A stretch of DNA of 64,000 bases from Lachnospiraceae bacterium (GCA_015057825.1 SVDN01000001.1:39307-103306), one strand, 5' to 3'. Shown: positions 26,414 to 36,625, counted from the first letter of the stretch. The notes: a model not told the origin generated them from the letters alone. A program made the numbers and translations.

Positions 26414-28221
26414 TCGTTTTTACCACCATGTATTATTATTTTTGTGCCCTTGCCGGGAGTGCTTTCTATTTCCAATCTTCCTCCGGCTTGCGCCTTTAAC
26501 CTTCTGCCTACGTTAATTATACCAATATGGCTTCTTTCCCCGTCTTCCGTAGTTTTGCCGATTATGGATGTATCAAATCCCACACCGTCGTCTTCAACTA
26601 TTATAACCGCATGATCTTTTTCCATCCTTGTGCTGATTTTAACCCTGCCCGGTCCTTCCTTTTTAAAAATACCGTGTCTTACGGCATTTTCAACGATTGG
26701 TTGAAGGGTAAGAGTCGGCAGCATAAAGTTTTCTTCCTTTATGTCATACTCAACTTTTAATTTATCCCCCATACGAAGTTGCTCAAGATTAAGATAAATC
26801 TTTGTATGTTTAAGTTCCTGTGAAAACAAAACCAAATCTCTGGCCTTTAAGGAGTCTAAATTTTCCCTTAAATACTGAGCAAAATCGTTTATTGTCTTTG
26901 CTGCTTTTTCCGAATCTTCGTAGCACAAATCCTCAATGGCATTAAGAGAATTATAAAGAAAATGCGGTTGAATTTGACTAAGGGCCACAGCTATTTGTTT
27001 TTCCAATATCTCTTTTTCCAATACAGCTGCCTGTCTTGCACGAAGAAGGCTTTGTCCCAATATAGTTATGGATATTGCCGCTTGCCCCACCAAATAAACC
27101 GTAAATGCAAAAGTTGCAAATTCGCCCGGTCTAAATACTTCAAGAAAAATATTCATCGCTTCTATAAACATGGATGATACAAAAATAGCCATAACCAAGC
27201 ATGTAGCGCGATTAATTACATTATCCGTCTTCACGATTTCAATAACGCAAACAACTACTCCGGCTACGGAAAGTACATTGGAAAACCATATTATATACGG
27301 GCCGCTGAGCAAAGGATCCGTTAAGCCAAACACTTGTAAAACAGCATATCCAAGCAAAGCTATAATAAGCAAATTTCTGATAACATGCATTGCCATACTT
27401 CTTTTTCCGGATGTAAATCCCATAAGATATTGGGCAACACATATCGGAATAAGTAAGGATGCAATGGTGTTATAAAGCATCGAAAATCCCGGATTATTGG
27501 TTATTAAAGTAGAAAACTCCGGCGCGTTCAATATCCAAAGAGATGTTATAACAATCATTATGCAGCCGTATATAACCGAGTTTCCCGCAAACATCTTTCT
27601 GAGTCTTAACAGAAAATAAACCGCTACCAGTAATGCTGAAAATGTAACCGAAACAACGCCTATAACGATTTTAGCCGCATTTTTTGTAAACATGATCATT
27701 AAAAGATCATATTTATCCATATTGCAAATGGTGTTCATAAAGTAGTTATAGACTTCTTTGTAATTTTTTATTCCGTATGGATTTTCAAGAATTATTTTAA
27801 TATCGTCTTCCGGAGTGATGGTTTTTTCAAGGGTTGTACCTATCCAGCCTACTCCACCGGATTGAAAACCATTCCAGTTTTGCTCCGGATAACCGAATTT
27901 TAATATTTCTTCCCCGTTAACAATAATTTTGACACGAATATATAAATCCGACGCGAACAATCTTGTTTTTTGCGGAATATTTTGCTTAAAATGTCCGTCA
28001 ATTTCAACCTTTTCTATTTCTCTTGCATTAATTATCGTCTCATAGTCAAAGTTTTTCGTTATGCCGTCGTAAGTATAAGTTCCCGCAAAATCAAGCCTTT
28101 TCACCCGACTTATTCCATTATATCCCTTTGGCATAAAGCTTAGAATAATAAGCATTACAACAACCAAAATAAGAATCACGTAATAAGGAAGAACCACAAA
28201 AAGTTTTTTATTTGTCTTCAA
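26410..28221 (-). CDS. Membrane sensor histidine kinase, 7TM plus LytS-type kinase
   Basis: A 603-residue kinase. One N-terminal helix (about 8-28) precedes an extracytoplasmic sensor region (30-175). A seven-helix 7TMR-DISM-like block (about 180-390) and a short coiled linker follow. The His_kinase domain has SQIQPHFLYNSLNAIEDL with the phosphorylated His420, then an HATPase with VENAVRHGI and the glycine-rich loop. The start is a TTG at 28221, supported by GAGGGG eight bases upstream; no ATG occurs for 22 codons. It follows proB by 25 bases and precedes its response regulator. The signal is unknown; such DISM receptors often sense carbohydrates or membrane state. Confidence 0.9.
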   Translation of the reverse strand: MKTNKKLFVVLPYYVILILVVVMLIILSFMPKGYNGISRVKRLDFAGTYTYDGITKNFDYETIINAREIEKVEIDGHFKQNIPQKTRLFASDLYIRVKIIVNGEEILKFGYPEQNWNGFQSGGVGWIGTTLEKTITPEDDIKIILENPYGIKNYKEVYNYFMNTICNMDKYDLLMIMFTKNAAKIVIGVVSVTFSALLVAVYFLLRLRKMFAGNSVIYGCIMIVITSLWILNAPEFSTLITNNPGFSMLYNTIASLLIPICVAQYLMGFTSGKRSMAMHVIRNLLIIALLGYAVLQVFGLTDPLLSGPYIIWFSNVLSVAGVVVCVIEIVKTDNVINRATCLVMAIFVSSMFIEAMNIFLEVFRPGEFATFAFTVYLVGQAAISITILGQSLLRARQAAVLEKEILEKQIAVALSQIQPHFLYNSLNAIEDLCYEDSEKAAKTINDFAQYLRENLDSLKARDLVLFSQELKHTKIYLNLEQLRMGDKLKVEYDIKEENFMLPTLTLQPIVENAVRHGIFKKEGPGRVKISTRMEKDHAVIIVEDDGVGFDTSIIGKTTEDGERSHIGIINVGRRLKAQAGGRLEIESTPGKGTKIIIHGGKNE

Positions 28222-28246
28222 TTTTATATCCCCTCAAATTAAACGA

Positions 28247-29032
28247 CTACTTTTTAGCCACAAACAGTGTTCCCACGGCCCTACCTTCAACTATATCATA
28301 TAGTTTTTCAGGATATTTACCGTTGGAAATAACCATATTAATTCCCTTATTCATTGCAATTTCCGCAGCATTGAGTTTGGTTATCATGCCGCCGGTACCG
28401 CGGTTTGAACCCGCTCCGCTTGCAAGATCTCTTATTTCTTCATCCAAAACACGCACTTCTCTAATAAGTCTTGCATCGGGATTTTTGGCCGGATTATCCT
28501 CATAAAGTCCGTCAATATCGCTTAAAAGAACCAAAATATCCGCCTCACAAAGAACGGCAACGATTGCAGATAAAGTATCGTTATCACCGAAAATTTTGTG
28601 AGGATTTTCAATTTCTTCGTAAGATACCGTATCGTTTTCATTAACGATAGGAATTATTTTTTGTTCCAAAAGTGCCTCAAGGGTATTGATGATATTTTCT
28701 TTGGTGTGAGTATTTTCGATATCTTCACCCGTAAGCAAAATCTGGCCTACGATTTTACCGTATTCTCCAAAGAATTTATCATATAAATGCATAAGCTCAC
28801 ACTGTCCCACGGCAGCGGTAGCCTGCTTAAGTCTTAACTCTTCCGGACGTTTTTCAAGCTTCATTTTGCATTGTCCCACCGCAATGGCACCGGAGGAAAC
28901 AAGCACAACATCATAGCCCATATTTTGAAGTTCCGACAATGTCCTTGCAAGCATATCGATGCTTCTTAAATTTGGTTCTCCGTTTTCGTGAGTAAGTGTA
29001 CTTGTTCCGACTTTTACAACTATTCTTTTCAT
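28247..29032 (-). CDS. proB: Glutamate 5-kinase
   Basis: A 261-residue amino-acid kinase that phosphorylates glutamate with ATP in the first step of proline synthesis. MKRIVVKVGTSTLT, VSSGAIAVGQ, NENDTVS, FGDNDTLSA and the GTGGM loop are all present. The chain stops after the kinase domain and lacks the C-terminal PUA domain found in many enterobacterial forms. proA is not nearby. It has its own promoter at 29062-29091 and a ribosome site GGAAG, and it may carry the two-component genes downstream. Confidence 0.93.
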   Translation of the reverse strand: MKRIVVKVGTSTLTHENGEPNLRSIDMLARTLSELQNMGYDVVLVSSGAIAVGQCKMKLEKRPEELRLKQATAAVGQCELMHLYDKFFGEYGKIVGQILLTGEDIENTHTKENIINTLEALLEQKIIPIVNENDTVSYEEIENPHKIFGDNDTLSAIVAVLCEADILVLLSDIDGLYEDNPAKNPDARLIREVRVLDEEIRDLASGAGSNRGTGGMITKLNAAEIAMNKGINMVISNGKYPEKLYDIVEGRAVGTLFVAKK

Positions 29033-29061
29033 TTCTGCTTCCTTTTCTGACTAACTAACCT

Positions 29062-29091
29062 ATTATAATAAAACTTTGTTTGATAGCACAA
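29062..29091 (-). promoter_or_regulatory. SigA-type promoter for proB
   Basis: On the minus strand TTGTGC (29091-29086) and TATAAT (29067-29062) are spaced by 18 bases. The -35 box touches the stop codon of the ABC exporter gene. This separates proB and the two-component genes from the transporter run. Confidence 0.65.
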
Positions 29092-30990
29092 CTATTCAAG
29101 TTCAAAGGCGCCCGTGTAAAGCTGATAATACACGCCCTTCTTTTCGATAAGTCTGTCGTGGGTGCCTCTTTCTATAATTTTACCATGGTCAAGCACCATA
29201 ATAACATCCGAATTTCTAACCGTTGAAAGACGATGCGCAATAACAAATACTGTTCTGCCTTTCATTATGGAATCCATACCCGCCTGAACCAAAGCCTCCG
29301 TACGAGTATCGATTGATGATGTGGCCTCGTCCAAAATCATAACCGGTGGGTCCGCAACCGCCGCCCTTGCAATGGAAATAAGCTGGCGCTGACCTTGAGA
29401 AAGACCGCTGCCGTCACCTTCCAAAACAGTATCGTATCCGTGAGGAAGCATTCTTATAAAGCTATCCGCATTGGCAAGTTTTGCGGCTTCAATACATTCC
29501 TCATCCGTAGCGGAAAGCCTTCCGTATCTGATGTTTTCCATAACCGTTCCCGTAAAGAGATTTACATCCTGCAAAACGATTCCCATGGAATGGCGAAGGT
29601 CCGCCTTTTTAATCTTGTTAATGTTTATGCCGTCATATCTTATTTTGCCGTCGGCAATATCATAAAATCTGTTAATAAGGTTGGTAATTGTGGTTTTTCC
29701 GGCACCCGTTGCACCAACGAAGGCAACTTTTTCGCCGGCATCCGCATGAAGACTTACATCCTTAAGTACAGGTTTTCCTTCTTCATATTCAAAGTCAACG
29801 TTTTCCAAAATAACATTGCCTTTAAGGGCCGTAAGGCGAAATGTACCGTCTTCAAGAACTTCTTTCCAAGCCCATTTGCCCGTATGTTTTTCACTCTCTT
29901 TTAAGCTGCCGTCAACTTCTTCAACCCTACACAAGCTTACGCTGCCATCATAGTTTTCCGGTTCTTCATCGATAAGTTCGAATATTCTTGAAGCTCCGGC
30001 CAAAGCCATAACGATTGCATTCATCTGCTGTGCCACCATACCGATAGGCATAACTATCTTTCTTGCAAGTACAAGGAAAGATGCGATTATACCAAGGGTT
30101 AAGACACCTTTTCCGCTAAAAGAATAATTTGTTATTCCCGACAATGCCATGGCACCACCCGCAATTGCGATGGCAACATACAAAATGTAAGAAAGGTTGC
30201 CCATAATAGGCATAATGTTTTGCATCATTTTGTTTGCCGTTGTGGCATTGTAATTTAATACATCGTTTTTCTTATCAAAGCCTTCCAAAGCTTTGTTTTC
30301 GTGGCAAAATACCTTTACAACCTTCTGGCCGTTAACCATTTCCTCGGCAAAGCCCGTTACGTCACCCAAAGAAATTTGCTGACCTATAAAGTATTTGCTG
30401 CTTCGTTTGCTGACAATCATAACTATAGCCGTCATGATAACAACGCAAACAGCCACAAATATGGTAAGCCAAAGGCTTAGGGCAAGCATTGAAATAAATA
30501 TTGTGGCAATGGTAATAAAGAACGAAACCACCTGCGGTACAACCATTGCAATCATCTGGCGAAGAGCATCCGTATCATTTGTATAATGACTCATAATATC
30601 GCCATGTGTATGTGTATCAAAATATTTAATCGGGAGACGCTGCATTTTTTCAAACATCTCGTCTCTGATTTTCTTTAATGTGCCCTGAGCAATAACAACC
30701 ATCATTCTGTTGTAGAACAATGTTGTAATAACTCCCGCCGCATAGATAAGGGCCATTCCCATAAGAACCGGTGCAAGTCCCGAAAAAGCAGGGGTTTTAT
30801 TGGAAACAATAGGAATGATGTAATCATCTATAAGCACCTTCCAAAAAATCGAAGGAACAACTCCCGCAACAGAGCTGATTATGATAAATACAAGTACAAA
30901 AACTATCTGTATCTTAAAATTCTTAAGATAAGACATGAGTCTGCCTACCGTTCCCGGCTTGATAAGAGCTTTTTGTTTTTTCTTATTCAT
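29092..30990 (-). CDS. ABC exporter half, consensus ATP site subunit
   Basis: A 632-residue exporter with six membrane helices (about 25-350) and an ATPase domain (about 385-632). The ATPase carries an extra insertion before it (about residues 350-385). Walker A GATGAGKTT, Walker B MILDEATSS with the catalytic Glu, and the switch IAHRLST are all canonical. Its signature, however, is LSQGQ instead of LSGGQ. Together with the partner subunit this gives a heterodimer with one active and one degenerate ATP site, as in TM287/288-type exporters. It overlaps the partner gene by 8 bases. Drug or lipid export is likely; cargo is unknown. Confidence 0.9.
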   Translation of the reverse strand: MNKKKQKALIKPGTVGRLMSYLKNFKIQIVFVLVFIIISSVAGVVPSIFWKVLIDDYIIPIVSNKTPAFSGLAPVLMGMALIYAAGVITTLFYNRMMVVIAQGTLKKIRDEMFEKMQRLPIKYFDTHTHGDIMSHYTNDTDALRQMIAMVVPQVVSFFITIATIFISMLALSLWLTIFVAVCVVIMTAIVMIVSKRSSKYFIGQQISLGDVTGFAEEMVNGQKVVKVFCHENKALEGFDKKNDVLNYNATTANKMMQNIMPIMGNLSYILYVAIAIAGGAMALSGITNYSFSGKGVLTLGIIASFLVLARKIVMPIGMVAQQMNAIVMALAGASRIFELIDEEPENYDGSVSLCRVEEVDGSLKESEKHTGKWAWKEVLEDGTFRLTALKGNVILENVDFEYEEGKPVLKDVSLHADAGEKVAFVGATGAGKTTITNLINRFYDIADGKIRYDGININKIKKADLRHSMGIVLQDVNLFTGTVMENIRYGRLSATDEECIEAAKLANADSFIRMLPHGYDTVLEGDGSGLSQGQRQLISIARAAVADPPVMILDEATSSIDTRTEALVQAGMDSIMKGRTVFVIAHRLSTVRNSDVIMVLDHGKIIERGTHDRLIEKKGVYYQLYTGAFELE

Positions 30991-32740
30991 TGTCTTCGCC
31001 CCCCTTTCTCTGGGATTCGAAGACTTCTTTGTAAATCAGATTGTTTGCAAGTAAATCTTCATGTTTTCCAACCGCTGCAATTTTGCCTTCATTCATTATA
31101 ACAATCATGTCAGCATCCTGAACGGAAGAAATACGTTGCGCAATAATAATCTTTGTGGTATCCGGTATTTTTTCCGCAAAGGCACGACGAATGGAAGCAT
31201 CCGTCTTTGTATCCACGGCACTGGTGGAATCATCCAAAATAAGGATTTTAGGCTTTTTAAGAAGAGCTCTTGCAATACAAAGTCTCTGCTTTTGACCGCC
31301 GGAAACATTTGTACCGCCTTGTTCTATATAAGTATCGTATTTATCGGGGAAAGTCTCTATAAACTCGTCCGCACAGGCAAGTTTACAAGCCTCTTTTATT
31401 TCTTCGTCCGTGGCATTTTCATCGCCCCATCTTAAGTTTTCTTTTATGCTTCCGCTAAAGAGCTCGTTTTTTTGCAAAACAACCGCAACTTGATTACGAA
31501 GAGACTCGATATCATAATCCTTTACGTTTTTGCCTCCCACCAAAACTTCGCCTTCGCTTACGTCATAAAGACGCGGAATAAGCTGTACAAGGGAGGATTT
31601 TGACGAACCTGTTGCACCGATTATACCAACGGTACTGCCCGATTCTATTTTTAAATTAATATTGTCCAAAACAAGTTTTGTTGCGGTCTCCGAATAGCCG
31701 AAATTAACATTCTTGTATTCAATGCTGCCGTCAGCCACACTGTATTCCGGATTTTCGGGATTGTGAAGCTCCGATTTTTCATTTAAAATCTCCGCAATAC
31801 GTCCCGCAGAAGATCTGGCAATGATAATCATTACATAAACCTGTGAAAATCTGAGCAAACTCATAAGAATCTGGGTGCAATATGCCACAAGGCTTAAAAG
31901 CGCACCTGTCGTAAGACCCAGTTTTTCGTTATTTCCGCTTGCTATTACGGCATTCGCCCCAATCCATGCAATTAAAAGCATACATACATACGAAACCGCC
32001 TGCAAAGCCGGCACGTTGTAAGCTACTATTTTTTCCGCTTTTGAAAAGTCTTCGTAAACTACCTTTGAAATTCCTTCAAACTTTTCCACTTCGTGGTCTT
32101 CACGCACAAAAGACTTTACAACTCGCATACCGCGCACATTTTCCTGTACCACACGGTTAAGTTTATCATAAAGTCTGAACACCTTTTCAAAAACAGGGTG
32201 ACATTTATTTGCGATATAAACAAGAATAAATCCCAAAATAGGAATACTGATTAAGAATATAAGGGACATTTCCCTATGGAGATTAAATGCCGCAATAAGA
32301 GAAAACAATATAACAAGAGGGCATCTAAGAGCCGTTCTTACTATCATTATATAGGCATTTTGTACATTTGTGGTATCTGTTGTAAGCCTGGTAACAATAC
32401 TTGCCGTCGAAAACTTATCAATGCTTTTAAACGAAAATCTTTGAATGTTTTCATACATATCGTGGCGAAGATTTGCAGCCAGTCCGCAGGATGCAACGGA
32501 TGCGTTTACACCGCTTAGGACTCCCCATAAAAGCCCAAGCATTGCCGAAATCAAAATGACTATACCCATTTTGATAATATAATCCATATCTCCAAGATCT
32601 ATACCATAATCCACAAGATAAGCCATTAAAGTAGGTATAATAACCTCAAATAAGGCTTCCAACAACACAAAAACCATGGTTAAAACAGTAGCTTTTTTGT
32701 ATTGTCTTATGGATTTTGCCAGCGTTTTAACAACTTCCAA
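30983..32740 (-). CDS. ABC exporter half, degenerate ATP site subunit
   Basis: A 585-residue partner with six membrane helices (about 15-320) and an ATPase domain. Its own ATP motifs are weakened: Walker A reads GATGSSKSS (glycine before lysine replaced by serine), the Walker B glutamate is aspartate (LILDDSTSA), and the switch histidine is glutamine (IAQRISS). Its signature VSGGQ is good. These changes match the non-hydrolysing site of asymmetric exporters, so they are probably functional design and not decay. It is transcribed just before the consensus subunit. Confidence 0.9.
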   Translation of the reverse strand: MEVVKTLAKSIRQYKKATVLTMVFVLLEALFEVIIPTLMAYLVDYGIDLGDMDYIIKMGIVILISAMLGLLWGVLSGVNASVASCGLAANLRHDMYENIQRFSFKSIDKFSTASIVTRLTTDTTNVQNAYIMIVRTALRCPLVILFSLIAAFNLHREMSLIFLISIPILGFILVYIANKCHPVFEKVFRLYDKLNRVVQENVRGMRVVKSFVREDHEVEKFEGISKVVYEDFSKAEKIVAYNVPALQAVSYVCMLLIAWIGANAVIASGNNEKLGLTTGALLSLVAYCTQILMSLLRFSQVYVMIIIARSSAGRIAEILNEKSELHNPENPEYSVADGSIEYKNVNFGYSETATKLVLDNINLKIESGSTVGIIGATGSSKSSLVQLIPRLYDVSEGEVLVGGKNVKDYDIESLRNQVAVVLQKNELFSGSIKENLRWGDENATDEEIKEACKLACADEFIETFPDKYDTYIEQGGTNVSGGQKQRLCIARALLKKPKILILDDSTSAVDTKTDASIRRAFAEKIPDTTKIIIAQRISSVQDADMIVIMNEGKIAAVGKHEDLLANNLIYKEVFESQRKGGEDNE

Positions 32741-32784
32741 CTAAGTGCATCTCCCTTCCCAGCACACAATTAACTTAAAACCAT

Positions 32785-34143
32785 TTATACAAGTATGTCC
32801 TTTATGTCATCAAGTCCTTCTCTTGTTGTTACTATAACAACGGAGTCTCCGACTTGCATTGTATCCGTACCGCGCGGATAGATAATTTTGCCTTTTCTTG
32901 TAATGCAGGCAACGATAATATCCGATTTAAGATTAAGTTCCATAAGTGGCTTGTCTACAACCGGGGAACCTTCTTTTACAATAAATTCGAGTGCTTCCGC
33001 TTTTCCTCCGATAACTCTGTACATTGTCTCCACATTGCTTCCCATGGAATTTTTCATGGCTCTTACAAAGCTTGTAACATGCTCTGCCGCAACTTCTTTT
33101 GGATATACGATTGTATCCAAATCCATTTCTTTTATAATATCATCAAACTCGATTTTATTAATCTTTGTTATTGTTTTGATATTAGGTGACGCTTTCTTTG
33201 CATAAAGGCTAAGCATAACGTTTTCTTCGTCAAAACTTGTAAGTGCGCAAAAAGCATCAACGCTTCCGATTCCTTCTTCATCAAGAAGCACTCTATCCGT
33301 TGCGTCTCCGTGAATTACTTTGACTTTTGCAAGTCTTTCGTTTATCTCATTGCATCTCTTTTCGTCGTGCTCGATTATGGTTACATCAACGCCGGTTTTT
33401 GTTAAAATGCTTGCAAGATAAAAGCCCGTTTCTCCACCGCCTGCAATAATAACGGATTTCGCCTGGTTTGCCCTAACTCCCACTTTTCTGAAAAAGTCAT
33501 TTACATACATCGGTGATGAAACGATGGTAATGGAATCTCCGGTTCGGAGAACAAATTCACCGTTAGGAATGAATATCTCTTCTCCTCGCTCTACGCCGCA
33601 TACCAAAACATCGTTTTTGGCTTTTGGTCTGATGTCTCTTATCTTCATTCCGTCAAGGAAAGAGCCTTCCGGAATCTTAAGCTGCAAAAGCTCCACACGT
33701 CCTTTTGCAAATGTATCCACGGATATAGCCGAAGGAAAGCGAAGGATTCGTGATATTTCAACCGCTGAAGCCATTTCCGGATTAATGAGCATTGCAAGAC
33801 CAAGCTCGTCTTTTATAAAATTAAGTTCATTGTTGTATTCCGGATTTCTGACTCTGGCAATGGTCTGGCATCCGCCTGTTTTCTTTGCCAAAAGACAGCA
33901 CAATACGTTGAATTCATCCGATTTCGTAACGCTTATAACAATGTCGGCATTTTTAACGCCGGCTTCAAGAAGTATCTCATGATTTGCCGCATTTCCCGCA
34001 ATTCCGGCAACATCCACCTCATTTACCACAGAATCTATAACATCCGGGTTAATATCAATAACCGTAATGTCATTATCCTCTTTAACAAGATTGTTAACTA
34101 TAGTACGTCCTACTTTTCCGCATCCGATAACAATAACATTCAT
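32785..34143 (-). CDS. trkA: Trk potassium system regulatory protein
   Basis: A 452-residue peripheral membrane regulator that binds NAD(H) or nucleotides and gates TrkH-type potassium channels. Two copies of the unit are seen: a Rossmann TrkA_N domain (VIGCGKVGRTI at residues 4-14) with a TrkA_C domain, then a second Rossmann domain (IIAGGGETGFYLASIL near 231) and a second TrkA_C. No trkH/trkG channel gene lies in the window, so the partner is encoded elsewhere. It lies 13 bases after the amino-acid ABC ATPase gene on the same strand. Confidence 0.93.
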   Translation of the reverse strand: MNVIVIGCGKVGRTIVNNLVKEDNDITVIDINPDVIDSVVNEVDVAGIAGNAANHEILLEAGVKNADIVISVTKSDEFNVLCCLLAKKTGGCQTIARVRNPEYNNELNFIKDELGLAMLINPEMASAVEISRILRFPSAISVDTFAKGRVELLQLKIPEGSFLDGMKIRDIRPKAKNDVLVCGVERGEEIFIPNGEFVLRTGDSITIVSSPMYVNDFFRKVGVRANQAKSVIIAGGGETGFYLASILTKTGVDVTIIEHDEKRCNEINERLAKVKVIHGDATDRVLLDEEGIGSVDAFCALTSFDEENVMLSLYAKKASPNIKTITKINKIEFDDIIKEMDLDTIVYPKEVAAEHVTSFVRAMKNSMGSNVETMYRVIGGKAEALEFIVKEGSPVVDKPLMELNLKSDIIVACITRKGKIIYPRGTDTMQVGDSVVIVTTREGLDDIKDILV

Positions 34144-34156
34144 ACCTTAACCTCTT

Positions 34157-34957
34157 TTATATTTCCTCTAATGATTTAGCTAAAAAGTTTTGTAGTTTTT
34201 CACTTTTCGGATCGTTAAACACGTCTTCGGGTTTGCCATCCTCTTCGATAACACCATCTGCCATATATATTACATGGTCTGCTACGTTTTTGGCAAATTC
34301 CATTTCGTGAGTTACAACTATCATGGTTGAACCCGAATCTTTAAGGCTTTTTATTACTCTTAAAACCTCACCCGTAAGCTCCGGATCCAAAGCACTTGTA
34401 GGCTCGTCAAAGCAAAGCACGTCGGGATTCAAGGCCAAAGCTCTGGCTATAGCCACCCTTTGTTGCTGACCGCCTGAAAGCTCGCAAGGATAAGCATCTT
34501 TCTTTTCTTTAAGTCCTACCTTATCAAGAAGTTCCAAGGCGTGCTTTTCGATTCGTTTGAGAGCTATTCCCATCTCAGTACGGGATGCCTTGGCTGCTTT
34601 TAATTTTTCTTTTTCCAAAAGTTCAGCCGCAAGTGTTACGTTCTTTAAAACACTGTACTGAGGGAAAAGGTTAAAAGACTGGAAAACAAGTCCGAAATGA
34701 AGCCTGTTTTGTCTTATTGTCTTTTCGTTTAAAGATCCCGCATCTTTTGCATCAAAAATCTTTTCCGATTCGATGTAAAACTCGCCTTCATTGGGAGTTT
34801 CAAGAAAATTGATGCAACGAAGAAGTGTTGTTTTACCACTTCCCGATGAACCTATAATAGCAAGAACTTCGCCTTTTTCCAACTTAAAATCTATACCTTT
34901 TAACACTTCGCTTTCGCCAAAGCGTTTTTTTACGTTTTTAACTTCTAATACTGACAT
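34157..34957 (-). CDS. Polar amino-acid ABC transporter ATPase
   Basis: A 266-residue ATPase of the GlnQ/HisP class. Walker [18 protein letters not shown] signature, [12 protein letters not shown] and the switch EMEF after VVTHE are intact. A charged insertion (about residues 110-135) lengthens the helical domain relative to GlnQ. It is the last of three genes encoding a binding-protein-dependent importer, 13 bases after the permease. Confidence 0.92.
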   Translation of the reverse strand: MSVLEVKNVKKRFGESEVLKGIDFKLEKGEVLAIIGSSGSGKTTLLRCINFLETPNEGEFYIESEKIFDAKDAGSLNEKTIRQNRLHFGLVFQSFNLFPQYSVLKNVTLAAELLEKEKLKAAKASRTEMGIALKRIEKHALELLDKVGLKEKKDAYPCELSGGQQQRVAIARALALNPDVLCFDEPTSALDPELTGEVLRVIKSLKDSGSTMIVVTHEMEFAKNVADHVIYMADGVIEEDGKPEDVFNDPKSEKLQNFLAKSLEEI

Positions 34958-34970
34958 TTTATGCCCTTTC

Positions 34971-35651
34971 TTAAGCTCTGAAATAGTTTAACTTCTTTTC
35001 AATATAGTTGAAAATGCCTGTAACTATTGCATTGAATATCAAATAAAATGCGCCTGCGTAGAACAACGGCCAAATAATATATTTAAGTGACAATATTTCC
35101 GATGCACAGAAGAATATCTCCGCAACGGAAACCGTTCTTGCAAGGGCCGTATCTTTAACAAGGGTAATTGTTTCGTTTGCAATAGGTGTTAAGATACGTT
35201 TGAAAAGCTGCAACAATATAACCTTAAAAAAGATTTGCGACTTTGTCATACCAAGGACCTGTCCGGCTTCATACTGGCCTTTCGGCATGTTCTCGATACC
35301 GCCTCTGTAAATTTCGGAAAAATAACATGCATAGTTTATAACAAAAGCTGCCAAGGCTCCGAAAAAGTAAGCTGCCGAAACATTTCCGCCAAAAACTGTC
35401 CATTTTGTAAGAGGCGTATCAAAAGCGATACCCGGAAGATATACAACTACCATAAGCTGCAAAAGAAGAGGGGTACCTCTGATAATATAAACAAATCCTC
35501 TTACTATATATCTGAGAGGTTTAAATCTGCATCTGCTGCCCGCACAAAATACCAGGCCCAGAGGCAACGAAATAACTAATGTAAGCGCAAAGAGCGCAAG
35601 TGATACACCAAAGCCGTTTAAAAGCTTAATGGTTACATCTGCAAATGACAT
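34971..35651 (-). CDS. Polar amino-acid ABC transporter permease
   Basis: A 226-residue inner-membrane permease of the HisM/GlnP type with about five hydrophobic helices. [12 protein letters not shown] and the EAA loop region [14 protein letters not shown] identify the family. It lies between the binding-protein gene (80 bases upstream, with a hairpin in the gap) and the ATPase gene. Confidence 0.92.
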   Translation of the reverse strand: MSFADVTIKLLNGFGVSLALFALTLVISLPLGLVFCAGSRCRFKPLRYIVRGFVYIIRGTPLLLQLMVVVYLPGIAFDTPLTKWTVFGGNVSAAYFFGALAAFVINYACYFSEIYRGGIENMPKGQYEAGQVLGMTKSQIFFKVILLQLFKRILTPIANETITLVKDTALARTVSVAEIFFCASEILSLKYIIWPLFYAGAFYLIFNAIVTGIFNYIEKKLNYFRA

Positions 35652-35670
35652 AAAAAATCTCCATTCTATA

Positions 35671-35701
35671 AAATCGAGTAGGCCAAAAACCTACCCGATT
35701 T
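35671..35701 (-). terminator. Partial terminator or attenuator inside the amino-acid importer operon
   Basis: On the minus strand AAATCG-GGTAGG type arms (35701-35690) pair with CCTACTCGATTT (35682-35671) around a TTTTTGG loop, with only a weak T-run after. It would reduce read-through from binding protein to permease. Confidence 0.65.
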
Positions 35702-35731
35702 CAGTCATTGTTTTTAATTGTAATAAAAGCT

Positions 35732-36541
35732 TTACTGTGCTGCCTGTTCGTAAAGATCGGTTACGTTGTATTTAGCTGCGATATCAGCCAATACTCCCGA
35801 TTCTCTTAAAGATTTGATAAGTTCGTTAACTTTAGCCGTTAAATCACTACCGAGTCTGAATCCGATTGCGTAAAGCTCATCTTCAAGTTCGATTGAATCA
35901 ACAATCTGCATATCTGCATAATCGCCTCTTCCAACGCTCGCATTACCGAGTGTGTAATCTACAACGATTGCGTCGTAGTTACCGGAAAGTAATCCAAGTA
36001 ATGCTGCTGTTTGCGAATCAGCTGCCACATATTGGCATTTTGAAAGGTTTTCGTTATCAGCAATGGCTGTTTCACCTGCAGAACCGCTTTCAGCAGCTAT
36101 TACCGTATCTTTATCATATCCTTCTGCTTTTGAAAGCTTGTCGGCACTCTTTTTGTTGATGATAATGCACTGTTTGTTTGCAAGATATGTATCTGTGAAA
36201 TCCATGTTTTCTTTTCTGTCTTCGGTAACTGTAAGACCGTTCCAGATACAGTCGATGTTTTTGGCTTTAAGCTCTGTTTCTTTCATATCCCAATCGATAA
36301 TCTGGAAATCTGCTTCAACGCCCAAAAGCTCGCATACTTCTTTTGCAAATTCGGTATCGAATCCGATAAGTTCACCGTTGTCGTCATAATAGTTCATCGG
36401 CTCGTATTCCGTAATACCGATAACCATTTTGCCCGCTTTTTCGATTGCTGCAAGATCCGAATCGGATGAACCCTTGTCACAAGCCGTAAGTGTAAAAGCA
36501 GCTGTAATTACTGCTAATCCCAATGCGATTAGTTTTTTCAT
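35732..36541 (-). CDS. Amino-acid ABC transporter substrate-binding lipoprotein
   Basis: A 269-residue lipoprotein with signal MKKLIALGLAV and lipobox LTAC (Cys21), followed by a Ser/Asp spacer. The two-lobe solute-binding fold of family 3 is seen: MVIGITEYEPMNYYDDNG, IGFDTEFAKEVC, and a central ITVTEDRKENMDF-like block. It captures a polar amino acid outside the cell and delivers it to the permease. A TTGACA-driven promoter with an inverted repeat lies ahead, and TGGAGG precedes the ATG. The exact ligand (cystine, glutamine or other) is not decided by sequence. Confidence 0.92.
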   Translation of the reverse strand: MKKLIALGLAVITAAFTLTACDKGSSDSDLAAIEKAGKMVIGITEYEPMNYYDDNGELIGFDTEFAKEVCELLGVEADFQIIDWDMKETELKAKNIDCIWNGLTVTEDRKENMDFTDTYLANKQCIIINKKSADKLSKAEGYDKDTVIAAESGSAGETAIADNENLSKCQYVAADSQTAALLGLLSGNYDAIVVDYTLGNASVGRGDYADMQIVDSIELEDELYAIGFRLGSDLTAKVNELIKSLRESGVLADIAAKYNVTDLYEQAAQ

Positions 36542-36588
36542 AATTTAAGTTCCTCCACATATTCTCTTTATCGTAGTAAAGCAATAAC

Positions 36589-36625
36589 ATACTAACATAT
36601 CACAATGTTAATTGTCAAATATGTT
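36589..36625 (-). promoter_or_regulatory. Promoter with flanking inverted repeat for the amino-acid importer
   Basis: On the minus strand a perfect TTGACA (36618-36613) and TAGTAT (36594-36589) are 18 bases apart. AACATAT and ATATGTT arms (36594-36600 and 36619-36625) flank the spacer and -35 box, which fits a repressor operator. Confidence 0.6.
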
